Positions 1 to 9,992 of a stretch of 64,000 bases of DNA are shown one piece after another; position 1 is the first letter of the stretch, and each line of letters opens with the position of its first letter. The stretch covers positions 1,694,001-1,758,000 of the forward strand of contig NZ_CP027229.1 of NCBI RefSeq assembly GCF_002999135.1, read 5' to 3'. The notes beneath the pieces were generated by a model. The model made no database searches and had not been told where the DNA came from. It saw only the letters and a list, made by a program, of their open reading frames with translations. The translations under genes were made by a program, and so were the position numbers. The stretch comes from Capnocytophaga sp. oral taxon 878 (GTDB taxonomy: Bacteria; Bacteroidota; Bacteroidia; Flavobacteriales; Flavobacteriaceae).

Positions 1-351
1 TTTCTGAGTAGAAAAAGCTACTACGACCACTTCACTAAGTTGTTCAGTGTCTTCACCTAAAACTACATTAAGAGTAAGGGTTTTATTTGTACCACTTACT
101 TTTTTAGACTGGGTAGCAAAACCCATAGAGCTAAACTCAAGCACATCACCGGCCTTGGCGGTAAGCTCATACTTACCATTATCATCGGTTGAAGTACCGT
201 GCTTAGTTCCTTTTACTATTACCGAAGCACCAGGCAAAGGCATCTTTGCATCGTCGGTAACAGTACCTTTTACAGTGATTGTTTGTGCTACTGCTGTACT
301 GAAACAACCTGCGAGCACAATTAAAATAAATGTTAAAAACTTTTCTTTCAT
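1..351 (-). CDS. SusC/RagA-type TonB-linked outer membrane protein, N-terminal fragment
   Basis: The gene runs off the left edge of the window; only the first 117 residues are visible. It begins MKEKFLTFILIVLAGCFSTA and continues through a signal peptide ending near AVAQ. A CarboxypepD_reg-like domain follows (VKGTVTDDAKMPLPGASV, then GTSTDDNGKYEL and the FSSMGF strand), then LSEVVVVAFSTQK, the usual entry into the TonB plug domain of SusC/RagA receptors. These proteins import glycans or peptides across the outer membrane with a SusD lipoprotein, which is not in view. Start ATG at 351 is supported by a promoter just upstream. It is divergent from pbpC. The family call is firm; the substrate cannot be told. 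Confidence 0.85.
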   Translation of the reverse strand, partial: MKEKFLTFILIVLAGCFSTAVAQTITVKGTVTDDAKMPLPGASVIVKGTKHGTSTDDNGKYELTAKAGDVLEFSSMGFATQSKKVSGTNKTLTLNVVLGEDTEQLSEVVVVAFSTQK

Positions 352-378
352 AAGTTCGGTTCTTTATGATTTTCGGGG

Positions 379-409
379 CAAAATTATGTAATAACTTTAA
401 ATTATACAA
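379..409 (-). promoter_or_regulatory. Bacteroidota-type promoter for the SusC-like gene
   Basis: Read on the minus strand: TTG at 409-407, 20 bases, then TAATTTTG at 386-379. This matches the TTG/TAnnTTTG consensus of Bacteroidota housekeeping promoters. It lies 28 bases before the start codon. Confidence 0.65.
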
Positions 410-636
410 AATTTTTTAGTGTTTTTTTTATAATGAATCCATAACATAACGATTTTCAATAGTTTATACTAAGGGGTATGTTTTAGATTTTAGGTTTTAG
501 GTGATAGGAGTTAGTGGATAAAGGGGTGTTATTTTAATATTATATACTACATTGTGTTAGATAGATGAACTTGCTTTGGCTGTAATACAAGTAACATACT
601 TACAGTGCTAGGTGGCTGATTATGTAGAAAGTAGCT
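410..636. other. Divergent intergenic region, no gene seen
   Basis: This is the central part of the 339-base gap between the SusC-like gene and pbpC. It holds an AT-rich stretch and a short low-complexity tract of TTTTAG-like units near 481-510. I see no convincing ORF or hairpin. Confidence 0.5.
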
Positions 637-665
637 TTGAGTTTTGTGTTTTTTTACTAATTTTG
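637..665 (+). promoter_or_regulatory. Promoter for pbpC
   Basis: TTG at 637-639, an 18-base spacer, then TAATTTTG at 658-665. This fits the Bacteroidota consensus and lies 25 bases before the pbpC ATG. Confidence 0.65.
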
Positions 666-690
666 CAGCGATAACCTTGTAAACTCTGAA

Positions 691-3006
691 ATGAAAAAGC
701 ATCGTATTATTACTATCATTGTTTCGGCTTTGCTGGTGTGGTATATTTTCTGCTTGCCACGCGAGCTGTTCCCACAACCATACGCTACTGTACTGGAAAG
801 TGCTGAAGGAAAGCTGCTGGGGGCTAAGATTGCTGATGATGGACAATGGCGTTTTCCTGAAATAGACAGCGTTCCGTACCGCTTTAAAATGTCGGTTTTG
901 GAATTTGAAGATGCGCACTTTTACTACCATTGGGGTGTGAACCCTATATCGGTAGGGAAGGCTTTGTACCGAAATATTAAAAGTGGTAAAATAGAACGAG
1001 GAGGGAGTACCCTTACCCAACAGGTTATCAGGATTGCACGTGAACACCAACAACGCACTTACTTTGAAAAGGTAATTGAGATGATATGGGCTACACGATT
1101 GGAGTTTAGGTACTCCAAAGAAAGTATTTTAAAACTGTACGCCTCACACGCTCCTTTTGGGGGAAATGTGGTGGGACTGGAAATGGCTTCGTGGCGGTAC
1201 TTTGGGGTTGCGCCTTATCAGTTATCGTGGGCACAATCGGCAACGCTGGCGGTGCTGCCTAATGCTCCGAGCCTTATCTTCCCTGGAAAAAACCAAGAGA
1301 GACTGCTGCAAAAACGCAATACCTTACTATATAAACTCTTCAGCAAAAAAATTATAGATAAGGAAACTTATGACTTGGCTTTGCTGGAACCCTTACCTGC
1401 TGAGCCTCACCCTATACCACAACTTGCCCCTCACCTACTGGCTTTTGCTACTAAAAAGCACGAAGGTGAGCGTATTGCCAGCTCGGTACAACTACCTTTG
1501 CAGGAGAAGCTAAACAGTATTATTTCGGGATATTACAGCCATTACCTGCAAACGGAAATATACAATATGGCTGCCCTTGTGGTGGATGTGAAAACACGCC
1601 AAGTGCTTGCCTACGTGGGGAACACGCCTACTGATGCTGAACACCAAAAGGATGTGGATATAGTGCAGGCCCCCAGAAGTACGGGCAGTGTGCTAAAGCC
1701 TTTGCTATACGCGGCTATGCTGCACGAGGGTGAACTATTACCCACCCAACTACTGCCGGATGTGCCTACCCAAATAGGGGGATATTCGCCTGAGAACTTC
1801 AGTAATAACTATGAAGGAGCTGTGGCTGCTGATGTAGCGCTGGCTAAATCATTAAACATACCTTTTGTATGGCTGCTGAAACAGTTCAGCACTTATAGGT
1901 TTTATGAGGTAGTGCAACATTTACAATTGAGACATATTAATAAACATCCTGACCATTACGGCTTATCAATCATACTGGGGGGGGCTGAGAGTTGCTTATG
2001 GGACTTGGTACAAGCGTATGCGAACTTGGCATCGGAAAATGAGGTATTTGCAGCTACCCAGCAGTATAGGGCGAAGGAATTTCAGCCTTTACAGTACACA
2101 AATACGGCTATTGATTTTGGAGAAAACACCCGTGCCTTACCTCCTTTGAGGGCTGGGGCTTTGTACAAGATGTTCAGTGCGATGAAAGAGGTGAACCGCC
2201 CTACGGATGATGTGGCGTGGCGGTATTACGAGTCGGCACGGAAAATAGCGTGGAAAACGGGTACCAGCTTTGGCAATAAAGATGCGTGGGCAATAGGAGC
2301 GACGCCTGAATATGTGGTAGGTGTATGGGTGGGTAATGCTACTGGTGAGGGAAGGCCTTCACTTACTGGAGCTTCGTATGCAGCGCCTGTGATGTTCAGT
2401 ATTTTTAATGCGCTGCCGAGAACCTCTTGGTTTAAAGAGCCTTATGATGACCTTAGGCAGGTGGTGGTGTGCAGCCAGTCGGGGTATTTGGCTAAGGGTG
2501 AGTGCCCTAAAACGACTGTATTAAGCTGCCTTGCCCCTAAGGAAGTTGCGCAATGCCCTTACCACAAACTTGTACATTTAGACCCTACAGAGCAGTACCA
2601 AGTGAATGCTAATTGTGAGTCGGCACAAAATATTGTACATAAGGCGTGGTTTGTATTGCCTCCTGTGATGGAATGGTTTTATAAACAACAGCATATACAC
2701 TACCAACCCCTTCCGCCCCTGCGTAGTGATTGCCAACAGAGTAATAGTGGGCGGAACTTGGATTTTGTATATCCGAAGCACCAAAATATTATTTACAGCA
2801 CTAAGGCACTGGGAGGGGAACAGCAGCCTTTTGTGGCTAAAGCTGCTAACCGCCAAGGGAAGGTGTTTTGGTATTTAGACAATACTTTTTTGGGTACTAC
2901 TGATGTTTTTCACGAGATGAATATTTTTGCCGAAAAAGGTAATCATACACTTCGTATTATTAATGAAAAAGGAGATGAGAGGGTGATTACGATTATTTGT
3001 AGGTAG
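691..3006 (+). CDS. pbpC: Penicillin-binding protein 1C (peptidoglycan glycosyltransferase/transpeptidase)
   Basis: A bifunctional cell-wall synthase of 771 residues anchored by an N-terminal membrane segment (about residues 5-22). The GT51 glycosyltransferase domain shows the catalytic EDAHFYYHWG motif (Glu73) and GGSTLTQQ (104-111). The transpeptidase domain shows SVLK (Ser333/Lys336, SxxK), SLN (387-389) and KTGTS (522-526). The last 90 or so residues resemble the BiPBP_C domain typical of PBP1C rather than PBP1A. All catalytic motifs are intact, so it should polymerise and crosslink glycan strands in the periplasm. In many bacteria pbpC neighbours an alpha-2-macroglobulin gene; none is in view. 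The start is supported by the promoter and by the membrane anchor. Confidence 0.93.
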   Translation: MKKHRIITIIVSALLVWYIFCLPRELFPQPYATVLESAEGKLLGAKIADDGQWRFPEIDSVPYRFKMSVLEFEDAHFYYHWGVNPISVGKALYRNIKSGKIERGGSTLTQQVIRIAREHQQRTYFEKVIEMIWATRLEFRYSKESILKLYASHAPFGGNVVGLEMASWRYFGVAPYQLSWAQSATLAVLPNAPSLIFPGKNQERLLQKRNTLLYKLFSKKIIDKETYDLALLEPLPAEPHPIPQLAPHLLAFATKKHEGERIASSVQLPLQEKLNSIISGYYSHYLQTEIYNMAALVVDVKTRQVLAYVGNTPTDAEHQKDVDIVQAPRSTGSVLKPLLYAAMLHEGELLPTQLLPDVPTQIGGYSPENFSNNYEGAVAADVALAKSLNIPFVWLLKQFSTYRFYEVVQHLQLRHINKHPDHYGLSIILGGAESCLWDLVQAYANLASENEVFAATQQYRAKEFQPLQYTNTAIDFGENTRALPPLRAGALYKMFSAMKEVNRPTDDVAWRYYESARKIAWKTGTSFGNKDAWAIGATPEYVVGVWVGNATGEGRPSLTGASYAAPVMFSIFNALPRTSWFKEPYDDLRQVVVCSQSGYLAKGECPKTTVLSCLAPKEVAQCPYHKLVHLDPTEQYQVNANCESAQNIVHKAWFVLPPVMEWFYKQQHIHYQPLPPLRSDCQQSNSGRNLDFVYPKHQNIIYSTKALGGEQQPFVAKAANRQGKVFWYLDNTFLGTTDVFHEMNIFAEKGNHTLRIINEKGDERVITIICR

Positions 3007-3448
3007 GCGAAAAGGGAGGAGGAGTTAGGGGATAGGAGATGGGAAATAGGAGAAAAAAATAAGAATAATGTAAGAATTGGAGGATTTTGTTGCGAATTAT
3101 GCAAAGGGAGGGTTTGGGATTGAAGAAGCTGGAAATCAGGGAGGTGAGGTCTTTCCTTCGTTTATAGTTCGTTTATAGTTCGTTATTCGTTCGTTCAACC
3201 TAAGGGATAGCTGTATGTTGCTTGGGGTGAAGCTGGGAGTGAAATAGGCTGATTATCAGGGAATAGATGAGAGATAAGAGGTAAAGGGGTGGGGGTAGGG
3301 AATTTTTGCATTATTCGCAATTTAAGGTAAGAGATAAGAAGTAAGAACTAAAAGTGTGGGGGAAGGAAGGGAGGTGGATTGGCAAAGCGAGGGTGTATTG
3401 TAAAAAAGAGTGTGTGATGTTTTTGCCTTTAAAAATGTTCATAATTTA
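3007..3448. other. Gene-free region carrying dispersed repeat copy A and purine-rich tracts
   Basis: The gap between pbpC and tyrS is 503 bases. It contains purine-rich low-complexity sequence (GATAGGAGAT- and TAAGAGATAAG-like), a GATTATCAGG motif near 3251, GCATTATTCGC near 3309, and the 43-bp repeat at 3154-3196. No credible ORF is seen. Similar sequence surrounds the repeats near 11.0 and 27.1 kb. Confidence 0.6.
3154..3196 (+). repeat. 43-bp dispersed intergenic repeat, copy A
   Basis: The core reads TCCTTCGTTTATAGTTCGTT and continues with a second TTTATAGTTCG unit, ending TTATTCGTTCGTTC. It is upstream of and co-oriented with tyrS. Further copies are at 11036, 27074, 49470 and 59758. 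Confidence 0.85.
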
Positions 3449-3478
3449 TTGTTAATTGATAATTGTTTTGTACCTTTG
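3449..3478 (+). promoter_or_regulatory. Promoter for tyrS
   Basis: TTG at 3449-3451, a 19-base spacer and TACCTTTG at 3471-3478, followed 31 bases later by the tyrS ATG. Confidence 0.7.
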
Positions 3479-3509
3479 CACACTCATTGATTAATCATTA
3501 AGTAGTAAA

Positions 3510-4805
3510 ATGAAGAATTTTATAGAAGAATTACGCTGGCGCGGTATGATTCAGGATATTATGCCCGAGACTGAAGAACACCTTATGGAAGGGTTGCGCG
3601 CTGCTTATGTGGGGATTGACCCTACTGCCGATTCATTACACATTGGGCACTTGGTGGGTGTGATGATGTTGCGCCATTTTCAGAACTGTGGTCATAAGCC
3701 TTATGCTCTTGTGGGAGGTGCTACTGGTATGATTGGAGACCCTTCGGGGAAATCGGTAGAACGCAACTTACTTACTGAAGAGGTTTTGGCTCATAATATT
3801 GCGGGTATAAAGAAACAGCTTGCTAAGTTTTTGAACTTTGAGAGTGAGGCTGCGAATCGTGCTGAATTGGTGAATAATTATGACTGGATGAAGAACTTTT
3901 CATTCTTATCGTTTATACGTGATATTGGGAAACATATTACGGTAAACTATATGATGGCTAAGGACTCGGTTAAGAAGCGTTTTGACCCTAATGAGAATAC
4001 GGATGGGATGTCGTTCACGGAGTTTTCATACCAGCTGTTACAAGGGTATGATTTCTTACATCTGTATAGAGAAAAGGGACTTACCTTACAGATGGGGGGA
4101 TCAGACCAATGGGGTAACATTACTACTGGTACTGAGCTTATTAGGCGTATAGCAGGGGGTAAAGCGTATGCCCTTACTTGTCCGCTAATAACTAAAGCTG
4201 ATGGTACTAAATTTGGCAAGAGTGAGGGAGGTAATGTATGGCTTGATCCTGAGAAGACATCGCCTTATAAGTTTTACCAATATTGGATAAACACTTCGGA
4301 TGCTGATGCACAGAGATATATCAAGATTTTCACGATGCTAAGCAAAGAAGAGATAGAAAAACTAATTGCTACACATACAGAAGCGCCGCATTTGCGTGTA
4401 TTACAAAACAAATTGGCCGAAGAGCTTACTATCTTAGTTCACGGACGTGAGGAATTAGAAAAAGCGCAACAAGCCTCACAAATATTGTTTGGTAATTCGA
4501 CCTCAGCAGACTTGAGGAACCTTGATGAAAAAACGTTTTTGGAAGTATTTGACGGAGTGCCACAAGCTGAAGTAGCTGCTGCTGATATAGCTAATGGTTT
4601 GGATATGATTGGTATCCTTTCGGCTAAAACAGGCTTTATAGCTTCTAACTCGGAAGCGAGAAGGGCTCTTAAGGAGAACTCAATCTCGGTAAATAAAGAA
4701 AAAGTAGCTGAAGACTATAAAATAGGAGAAAAAGACCTTGTAGATGATAAATTTATTTTATTACAACGAGGCAAAAAGAACTATTTTATAGTGAAAAAGG
4801 TATAA
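3510..4805 (+). CDS. tyrS: Tyrosyl-tRNA synthetase
   Basis: Class I aminoacyl-tRNA synthetase that charges tRNA-Tyr with tyrosine using ATP. The HIGH signature is at 44-47 (SLHIGH), and the KMSKS-equivalent loop is KFGKS at 234-238, the bacterial TyrRS form. The substrate-pocket region GGSDQWGNI is present. The C-terminal ~70 residues form an S4-like RNA-binding domain ([19 protein letters not shown]). Length 431 matches the family. It has its own promoter and ends at a G+C-rich hairpin. Nothing appears unusual. Confidence 0.97.
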   Translation: MKNFIEELRWRGMIQDIMPETEEHLMEGLRAAYVGIDPTADSLHIGHLVGVMMLRHFQNCGHKPYALVGGATGMIGDPSGKSVERNLLTEEVLAHNIAGIKKQLAKFLNFESEAANRAELVNNYDWMKNFSFLSFIRDIGKHITVNYMMAKDSVKKRFDPNENTDGMSFTEFSYQLLQGYDFLHLYREKGLTLQMGGSDQWGNITTGTELIRRIAGGKAYALTCPLITKADGTKFGKSEGGNVWLDPEKTSPYKFYQYWINTSDADAQRYIKIFTMLSKEEIEKLIATHTEAPHLRVLQNKLAEELTILVHGREELEKAQQASQILFGNSTSADLRNLDEKTFLEVFDGVPQAEVAAADIANGLDMIGILSAKTGFIASNSEARRALKENSISVNKEKVAEDYKIGEKDLVDDKFILLQRGKKNYFIVKKV

Positions 4806-4816
4806 GAAATATCGAC

Positions 4817-4841
4817 CCCCCTCTTCTTAAAAAAGAGGGGG
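4817..4841 (+). terminator. Hairpin after tyrS, probable terminator
   Basis: CCCCCTCTT at 4817-4825 pairs with AAGAGGGGG at 4833-4841 around a 7-base loop, 11 bases after the tyrS stop. Only a short T run follows, so termination may be partial and the next gene may receive read-through. Confidence 0.6.
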
Positions 4842-4865
4842 CTGCTTTAAAACTTATCAAGAGAT

Positions 4866-6116
4866 ATGAAAAGACTCATACTCCTTTTGCTTATCGGTAT
4901 ATGCCTTACTTCTTGCCGCAGCCCTATGGATATGCAACAAGTAAGTGGGGTGGATTTTTATGCTTTTGCTGATAGTATAAGAGGTAGGAGTAGTGAGCTT
5001 TTTCCTCTATTGTATAAAGATATAGAGCCTAAAAACTATGAATATCTGAACTTCAAAATGCATTTTGAAGGGCGGTACTTACATCTTACTTATGATAAGA
5101 TACAAGATTCGGTACTGACTACTGAAACTAAAGTATTTAAAGGAAAATGGCGGAAAAGAGGATGGAAATATGTACAAGATAGAATTATATTACCTTTTTT
5201 TCCTTTCTTGGTGGTAGAAGGTGTGGATAAAGTATATATCAAACCTAAGGCAGAAGGGGTTTTGGAAATGTATAAATATGCGCGCGAATGGGGATTTTCA
5301 ATACCTTTTTTTAGCTGGGGAGGAGATTCATACAACTATACTTTAACTTTTAAACCTAAAGAAAAAATATACCCTTCAGCTGTTTTTTATGACAATAAGC
5401 GATTGGGATTACTACAAGGGGATAAGGTATTATTACCTGCTGAATACAGTGAGATGAGTGTATTTAAAGAAGGGGTATCGCGTGTGAGAAAAGATAGTCT
5501 TTGGGGTATTATCAGTGCAAAAGGTGAAGAACTTACTCCGCTACAATACAATGAAATAATATACAATGAATGCTATAATATACCTTCATTTTTTATGGTA
5601 AAAAAAGATAACCTTTGGGGTGTAATAGGACTGAAAGGTGAAGAGCTATTACCTACCAAATATGAACACTTAGAGTATATTTATCCGGCTTCACTTATTG
5701 CATCAAAAGACAGTTTATGGGGGATTATTGATATAAATAGTAAAGTAGAAATACTGCCCTTCCAATATGACCATATAAAGAGAAGTTATAGAGGGTATAC
5801 ATTAGAAAAGGGCGGTAAAATAGGTTTTTTGAGCAGGAATAGCAAGGAAAATTGGTTTATACCCCCTGAATACACTAAGATTGATGACAATACATTGGAC
5901 TTAGATATGGCTTTGGTATACAAAGGTACTACCCCTTATTTTGTAGATAAAGAAGGAAATGAATATGATGCTTTAGAGAACAAAGTAAGTAAGATGGATA
6001 AGTTTTTGGGCTATCCACAGCGCGAAAATGAGGTACAAGTAAAGGATGGTTATTATCTATTACCTAACCTTAAAACCAAACGCCTTATAAGAACTGATGA
6101 ACTAACAAAACAATGA
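4866..6116 (+). CDS. WG-repeat lipoprotein
   Basis: A 416-residue predicted lipoprotein: signal peptide with lipobox LTSC (Cys17). The middle carries at least three WG (KWG) repeats, each a tryptophan-glycine hairpin followed by a PLQY/PTKY/PFQY turn: SLWGIISAKGEELTPLQYNE, NLWGVIGLKGEELLPTKYEH and SLWGIIDINSKVEILPFQYD. WG repeats are common in Bacteroidota surface or periplasmic proteins; their function is not established. The N-terminal ~150 residues are not recognisable. Its stop overlaps the pcm start (ATGA), so the two are translationally coupled. Anchoring in the outer membrane is inferred. Confidence 0.75.
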   Translation: MKRLILLLLIGICLTSCRSPMDMQQVSGVDFYAFADSIRGRSSELFPLLYKDIEPKNYEYLNFKMHFEGRYLHLTYDKIQDSVLTTETKVFKGKWRKRGWKYVQDRIILPFFPFLVVEGVDKVYIKPKAEGVLEMYKYAREWGFSIPFFSWGGDSYNYTLTFKPKEKIYPSAVFYDNKRLGLLQGDKVLLPAEYSEMSVFKEGVSRVRKDSLWGIISAKGEELTPLQYNEIIYNECYNIPSFFMVKKDNLWGVIGLKGEELLPTKYEHLEYIYPASLIASKDSLWGIIDINSKVEILPFQYDHIKRSYRGYTLEKGGKIGFLSRNSKENWFIPPEYTKIDDNTLDLDMALVYKGTTPYFVDKEGNEYDALENKVSKMDKFLGYPQRENEVQVKDGYYLLPNLKTKRLIRTDELTKQ

Positions 6117-6754
6117 TAGATACTCTAAAACACCAAGGATTACGCAACCAGTTAGTGGAACTACTAAAAAAGAAAGGTATAAAAAACGAACAAGTATTGG
6201 AGGCTATTAGAGCTATACCACGCCACCTTTTTATGGATAGCAGTTTTGAAGATCACGCCTATCAAGACAAAGCTTTCCCAATAGGTGAAGGACAAACTAT
6301 TTCACAGCCTTATACTGTAGCTTTTCAAACTGAACTATTACAAGTGGCTCCGTACCAAAAAGTATTGGAAATAGGTACTGGTAGTGGCTACCAAGCTAGT
6401 ATATTACTGTATTTAGGAGTACAACTATACACTATTGAACGACAACAAAAACTCTTTAAACAAACACAACAATTCTTACCAAAGTTACTGAATAGACCTG
6501 TACAAATGTACTTTGGCGATGGCTATAAAGGCTTGCCTCAACAAGCTCCTTTTCATCGTATTTTAGTAACAGCAGGGGCTCCATACGTTCCTACTGACCT
6601 TTTATCTCAATTGGCTATAGGTGGACGGATGGTAATACCAGTGGGTAATGACACCCAAATTATGACCCTCTATGAACGTGTGAGCGACAAAGAGTTTCAT
6701 AAAACTGAATATGGAGACTTCCAGTTTGTACCTATGCTACCAGAAAGAAATTAG
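6113..6754 (+). CDS. pcm: Protein-L-isoaspartate O-methyltransferase
   Basis: Repairs isoaspartyl residues in aged proteins by SAM-dependent carboxyl methylation. The 213-residue product carries the family's substrate-binding GEGQTISQPYTVA segment (about 58-70) and SAM motif I, VLEIGTGSGYQA (84-95). Family length is typical. The ATG overlaps the stop of the WG-repeat lipoprotein gene by four bases, and a strong hairpin follows the stop, so the pair forms a two-gene unit. Cytoplasmic. Confidence 0.92.
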   Translation: MIDTLKHQGLRNQLVELLKKKGIKNEQVLEAIRAIPRHLFMDSSFEDHAYQDKAFPIGEGQTISQPYTVAFQTELLQVAPYQKVLEIGTGSGYQASILLYLGVQLYTIERQQKLFKQTQQFLPKLLNRPVQMYFGDGYKGLPQQAPFHRILVTAGAPYVPTDLLSQLAIGGRMVIPVGNDTQIMTLYERVSDKEFHKTEYGDFQFVPMLPERN

Positions 6755-6762
6755 CTTAATAC

Positions 6763-6802
6763 AAAAAGAGCGGCATTCTGTAAAAGGAATGCCGCTCTTT
6801 TT
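6763..6802. terminator. Bidirectional terminator between pcm and the RND gene
   Basis: A perfect 16-bp stem (AAAAAGAGCGGCATTC at 6763-6778 and its complement at 6787-6802) with an 8-base loop. There are T runs on either strand, so it serves both converging genes. Confidence 0.9.
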
Positions 6803-6822
6803 TTGTATTATAAAATTTGTGT

Positions 6823-9800
6823 TTAGTAATTATCAGTAGGTTCTATAAATATCTCTTCTTTTTCTTTATGTCCACCAATACCCTCTTGTATTGCTTGGAA
6901 AAATACAAAGAGTACTGGGATAACAATCAGCCCAAAGAAAGTACCAATAAGCTGACCTATAGCAGCTCCTGTTGCTACCGAACGGTTACCTGCTGCTCCT
7001 ACTCCTGAGGCAAACACTAAAGGCATCAAACCTACTATGAAAGCAAAGGATGTCATTAGAATAGGACGCAAACGTGCCATAGCGGCATTAATAGCTGCCT
7101 TAGAAAGGCTTTCTCCCATACGGCGGCGTTGCACTGCAAATTCTACAATCAAAATAGCGTTTTTAGCCAAAAGACCTATCAGCATAATCAGAGAAATTTG
7201 GAAATAGATATTGTTTTCCAAACCAAAAAGCCACTGACCTAAATATGCTCCAAAAATACCAAAAGGTAAAGAGAATAACACTGATAACGGCAAAATATAA
7301 CTTTCATACTGTGCCGATAGAATAAAGTATGTAAATACCAAACTGAGTAAGAAAATAAGAATAGTTTGCGAACCCGAATTTTGTTCTTCGCGCGTTAAAC
7401 CTGTATAATCAATACTATAATTGCTATTCAAGCTTTGAGCTGCTACTTCTTCTACTGCTTTTATGGCGTCTCCTGTACTATAAGCAGGGTTATTCTGAGC
7501 CGAAATAGCTACCGATGTAAACAAATTATAACGACTAAGTGATTGTGCCCCAAAAGTACGCTCTAAAGTTACAAATTCTGATATAGGAGCCATCTCGCCA
7601 TTGCTTGTTTTTACATACAAACTATTAAGACTATTAATATCTTTACGCGCATTAGGTAATGCCTGCACCATTACACGGTACTGCTTACCATAGAGGGTAA
7701 AATCCGTTGCATAAAAACCTCCTATATAATTCTGCAAAGTAGAAAGTATAGTACTTACAGTAATACCCGACTGCATAGTGCGCTCCACATTAATATCCAT
7801 TTGGTATTGTGGGTAATTCACATTAAAAGAAGTTTGCGCAAACTGTATCTCAGGCCTTTTAGATAAAGCTTCTAAAAACGTTTGAACATCAGCATTTACC
7901 TGGCTTAGTTCACTTCCCGACTTATCTAATAACACAAATGATACTCCTCCCCCTACACCAAAACCAGGCACTGAAGATGGTTGAAAGAAAATCACATTAG
8001 CATCTTTAATAGTAGAAGCCACTCCAAAAGCCTTCTGTATAATAGTAGTTATATCTTCTCCTTGCTGCTTTGATCGTTCTTCGAAAGGTTTCAGTTTTAA
8101 GAAGCCCATACCGTTATTACTACCTTCACCCGACAGCATACCACGTCCTGTTATAAGAGTTACGTTTTCAACACCAGCAATGCCTGATAGTTTTTCATTC
8201 ATTTCTCGCATTACATTAGCTACACGTTCCATTGAGGCACCTGGTATCATCTCCGCATTTATCATCACAAAGCCTTGGTCTTCATTAGGCACAAATCCCG
8301 ATTTCATCTGTCTATTAGCATAATAAATACCTCCTCCAGCTAAAATCAACATCAGTAATGTCACCCATTTATGTCGAAGAAAGAAAGTAAAAGTCTGCCC
8401 ATATTTACGAGTTGCTGCATTAAAAGCTATATTAAACTTATGAAAGAACTTCCCTACAAATGTCTTCTCTTCATACTCCTTGTCCCCGTGTGGTTTCAAG
8501 AAAAGAGAGCACAGTACCGGACTCAAAGTGAGCGCATTAATCGCCGAAATAGCTATTGCTACAATAAGCGTTACTCCAAACTGTTTATAAAACACCCCTG
8601 TTGTTCCTCCCATAAAGGTTACTGGCACAAATACCGCTGCCATCACAAGGGTTATAGAAATGATAGCCCCTGTAATCTCATTCATTGCCGAAATAGTAGC
8701 TGGTTTGGCTCTCTCGTGCGTTTGTTCCATTTTGGCGTGTACTGCCTCCACTACCACTATGGCATCATCCACTACTATACCTATCGCTAGCACCAAGGCA
8801 AAAAGAGTAAGCATATTGATAGAATAACCAAAGAGGTATAGAAAGAAGAAAGTACCTACAATAGATACCGGCACCGCAATAGCAGGAATAAGCGTCGACC
8901 TAAAGTCTTGCAAGAAAATATACACCACCAAGAACACCAACAAGAACGCCTCTAAAAGAGTCGATACTACTTTAGAAATCGCCGCATCCAAGAAGGTATT
9001 AGCATTGTAGTTGATAGTATAAGTAATCCCTTCTGGTAAGGTTTCCTCTGTTGTTTTTAGGTACTTTTCAACATTCTGAATAATCTCATGAGCGTTAGAG
9101 CCTGGTGTTTGCGAAATACCAATAGCCACTGCTGGTCTACCTTTACTTTCCGAAAAGCCAGTGTAACTTAAGGCATCAAGCTCTATCTTTGCCACATCCT
9201 TCAAGCGCAATATGCGCCCTCCTTCAACAGATTTAATTACTATATTCTCATATTCCGAAACTTCTTTGTATTTCCCTTTGTATTTAATCACATACTCATA
9301 GCTACTACCACTATTTTGCCCCAAAGTACCAGCCGCTGCTTCCCTACTTTGTGCCGAAATAGCCGCTGTCACCTCTGTAGGAATCAGCTTATAGGCTTGC
9401 ATCTTTTGCGGGTCAAGCCACACTCTCATTGAGTAGTTCTTCCCTCCAAAAACAGAGGCATCCCCTACTCCACTAATGCGCTTCAATGCTGGTATTACAT
9501 TTATGTTCAAATAGTTCTGTAAGAAAACATCATCTAACTCTTTGTTATCCGAAAAGAAAGTCAAAAACATCAAGTTACCAGAGTTCTGCTTGCGCACCGT
9601 TACCCCCGCTTGGGTTACTTCCGAAGGCAACAAAGCATTCGCCCGTGATACAGCATTCTGCACGTTCACCGCAGCTATATCTCCATTGGTACCCTGCTTA
9701 AAATACACCGTAATATTAGCAGCCCCACTGTTCGAAGCCGAAGAAGATATATAATCCATATTCTCCACCCCGTTCACTTGCTCCTCAATAGGAATCACTA

Positions 9801-9981
9801 CCGATTTTAACACCGTCTCAGCATTAGCTCCCCCATAGTTAGCACTAATTGATACCGTTACAGGGGCAATATCCGGATACTGCGAAATAGGTAATGATAT
9901 AATCCCCAATACCCCCAAAATAACTATCATAATCGATATTACTGTTGATAGTACTGGTCTATTAATAAAACTCTTAATCAT
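6823..9981 (-). CDS. HAE1-family RND multidrug efflux transporter (AcrB/MexB type)
   Basis: A 1052-residue proton-driven inner-membrane pump, full length for the family. The N-terminus MIKSFINRPVLSTVISIMIV is typical of the first helix. TM4 holds the proton-relay pair in GIVVDDAIVVVEA (Asp405/Asp406), and the C-terminal half has LIGLLAKNAILIVEF with the matching Lys. Two large periplasmic porter loops follow TM1 and TM7. Such pumps work with a membrane-fusion protein and an outer-membrane factor, usually encoded next door. Here the SDR gene lies 11 bases upstream instead, and fusion and outer-membrane genes sit 11-16 kb away on the same strand. Substrates unknown. Confidence 0.93.
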   Translation of the reverse strand: MIKSFINRPVLSTVISIMIVILGVLGIISLPISQYPDIAPVTVSISANYGGANAETVLKSVVIPIEEQVNGVENMDYISSSASNSGAANITVYFKQGTNGDIAAVNVQNAVSRANALLPSEVTQAGVTVRKQNSGNLMFLTFFSDNKELDDVFLQNYLNINVIPALKRISGVGDASVFGGKNYSMRVWLDPQKMQAYKLIPTEVTAAISAQSREAAAGTLGQNSGSSYEYVIKYKGKYKEVSEYENIVIKSVEGGRILRLKDVAKIELDALSYTGFSESKGRPAVAIGISQTPGSNAHEIIQNVEKYLKTTEETLPEGITYTINYNANTFLDAAISKVVSTLLEAFLLVFLVVYIFLQDFRSTLIPAIAVPVSIVGTFFFLYLFGYSINMLTLFALVLAIGIVVDDAIVVVEAVHAKMEQTHERAKPATISAMNEITGAIISITLVMAAVFVPVTFMGGTTGVFYKQFGVTLIVAIAISAINALTLSPVLCSLFLKPHGDKEYEEKTFVGKFFHKFNIAFNAATRKYGQTFTFFLRHKWVTLLMLILAGGGIYYANRQMKSGFVPNEDQGFVMINAEMIPGASMERVANVMREMNEKLSGIAGVENVTLITGRGMLSGEGSNNGMGFLKLKPFEERSKQQGEDITTIIQKAFGVASTIKDANVIFFQPSSVPGFGVGGGVSFVLLDKSGSELSQVNADVQTFLEALSKRPEIQFAQTSFNVNYPQYQMDINVERTMQSGITVSTILSTLQNYIGGFYATDFTLYGKQYRVMVQALPNARKDINSLNSLYVKTSNGEMAPISEFVTLERTFGAQSLSRYNLFTSVAISAQNNPAYSTGDAIKAVEEVAAQSLNSNYSIDYTGLTREEQNSGSQTILIFLLSLVFTYFILSAQYESYILPLSVLFSLPFGIFGAYLGQWLFGLENNIYFQISLIMLIGLLAKNAILIVEFAVQRRRMGESLSKAAINAAMARLRPILMTSFAFIVGLMPLVFASGVGAAGNRSVATGAAIGQLIGTFFGLIVIPVLFVFFQAIQEGIGGHKEKEEIFIEPTDNY

Positions 9982-9992
9982 AAGTTATTTAT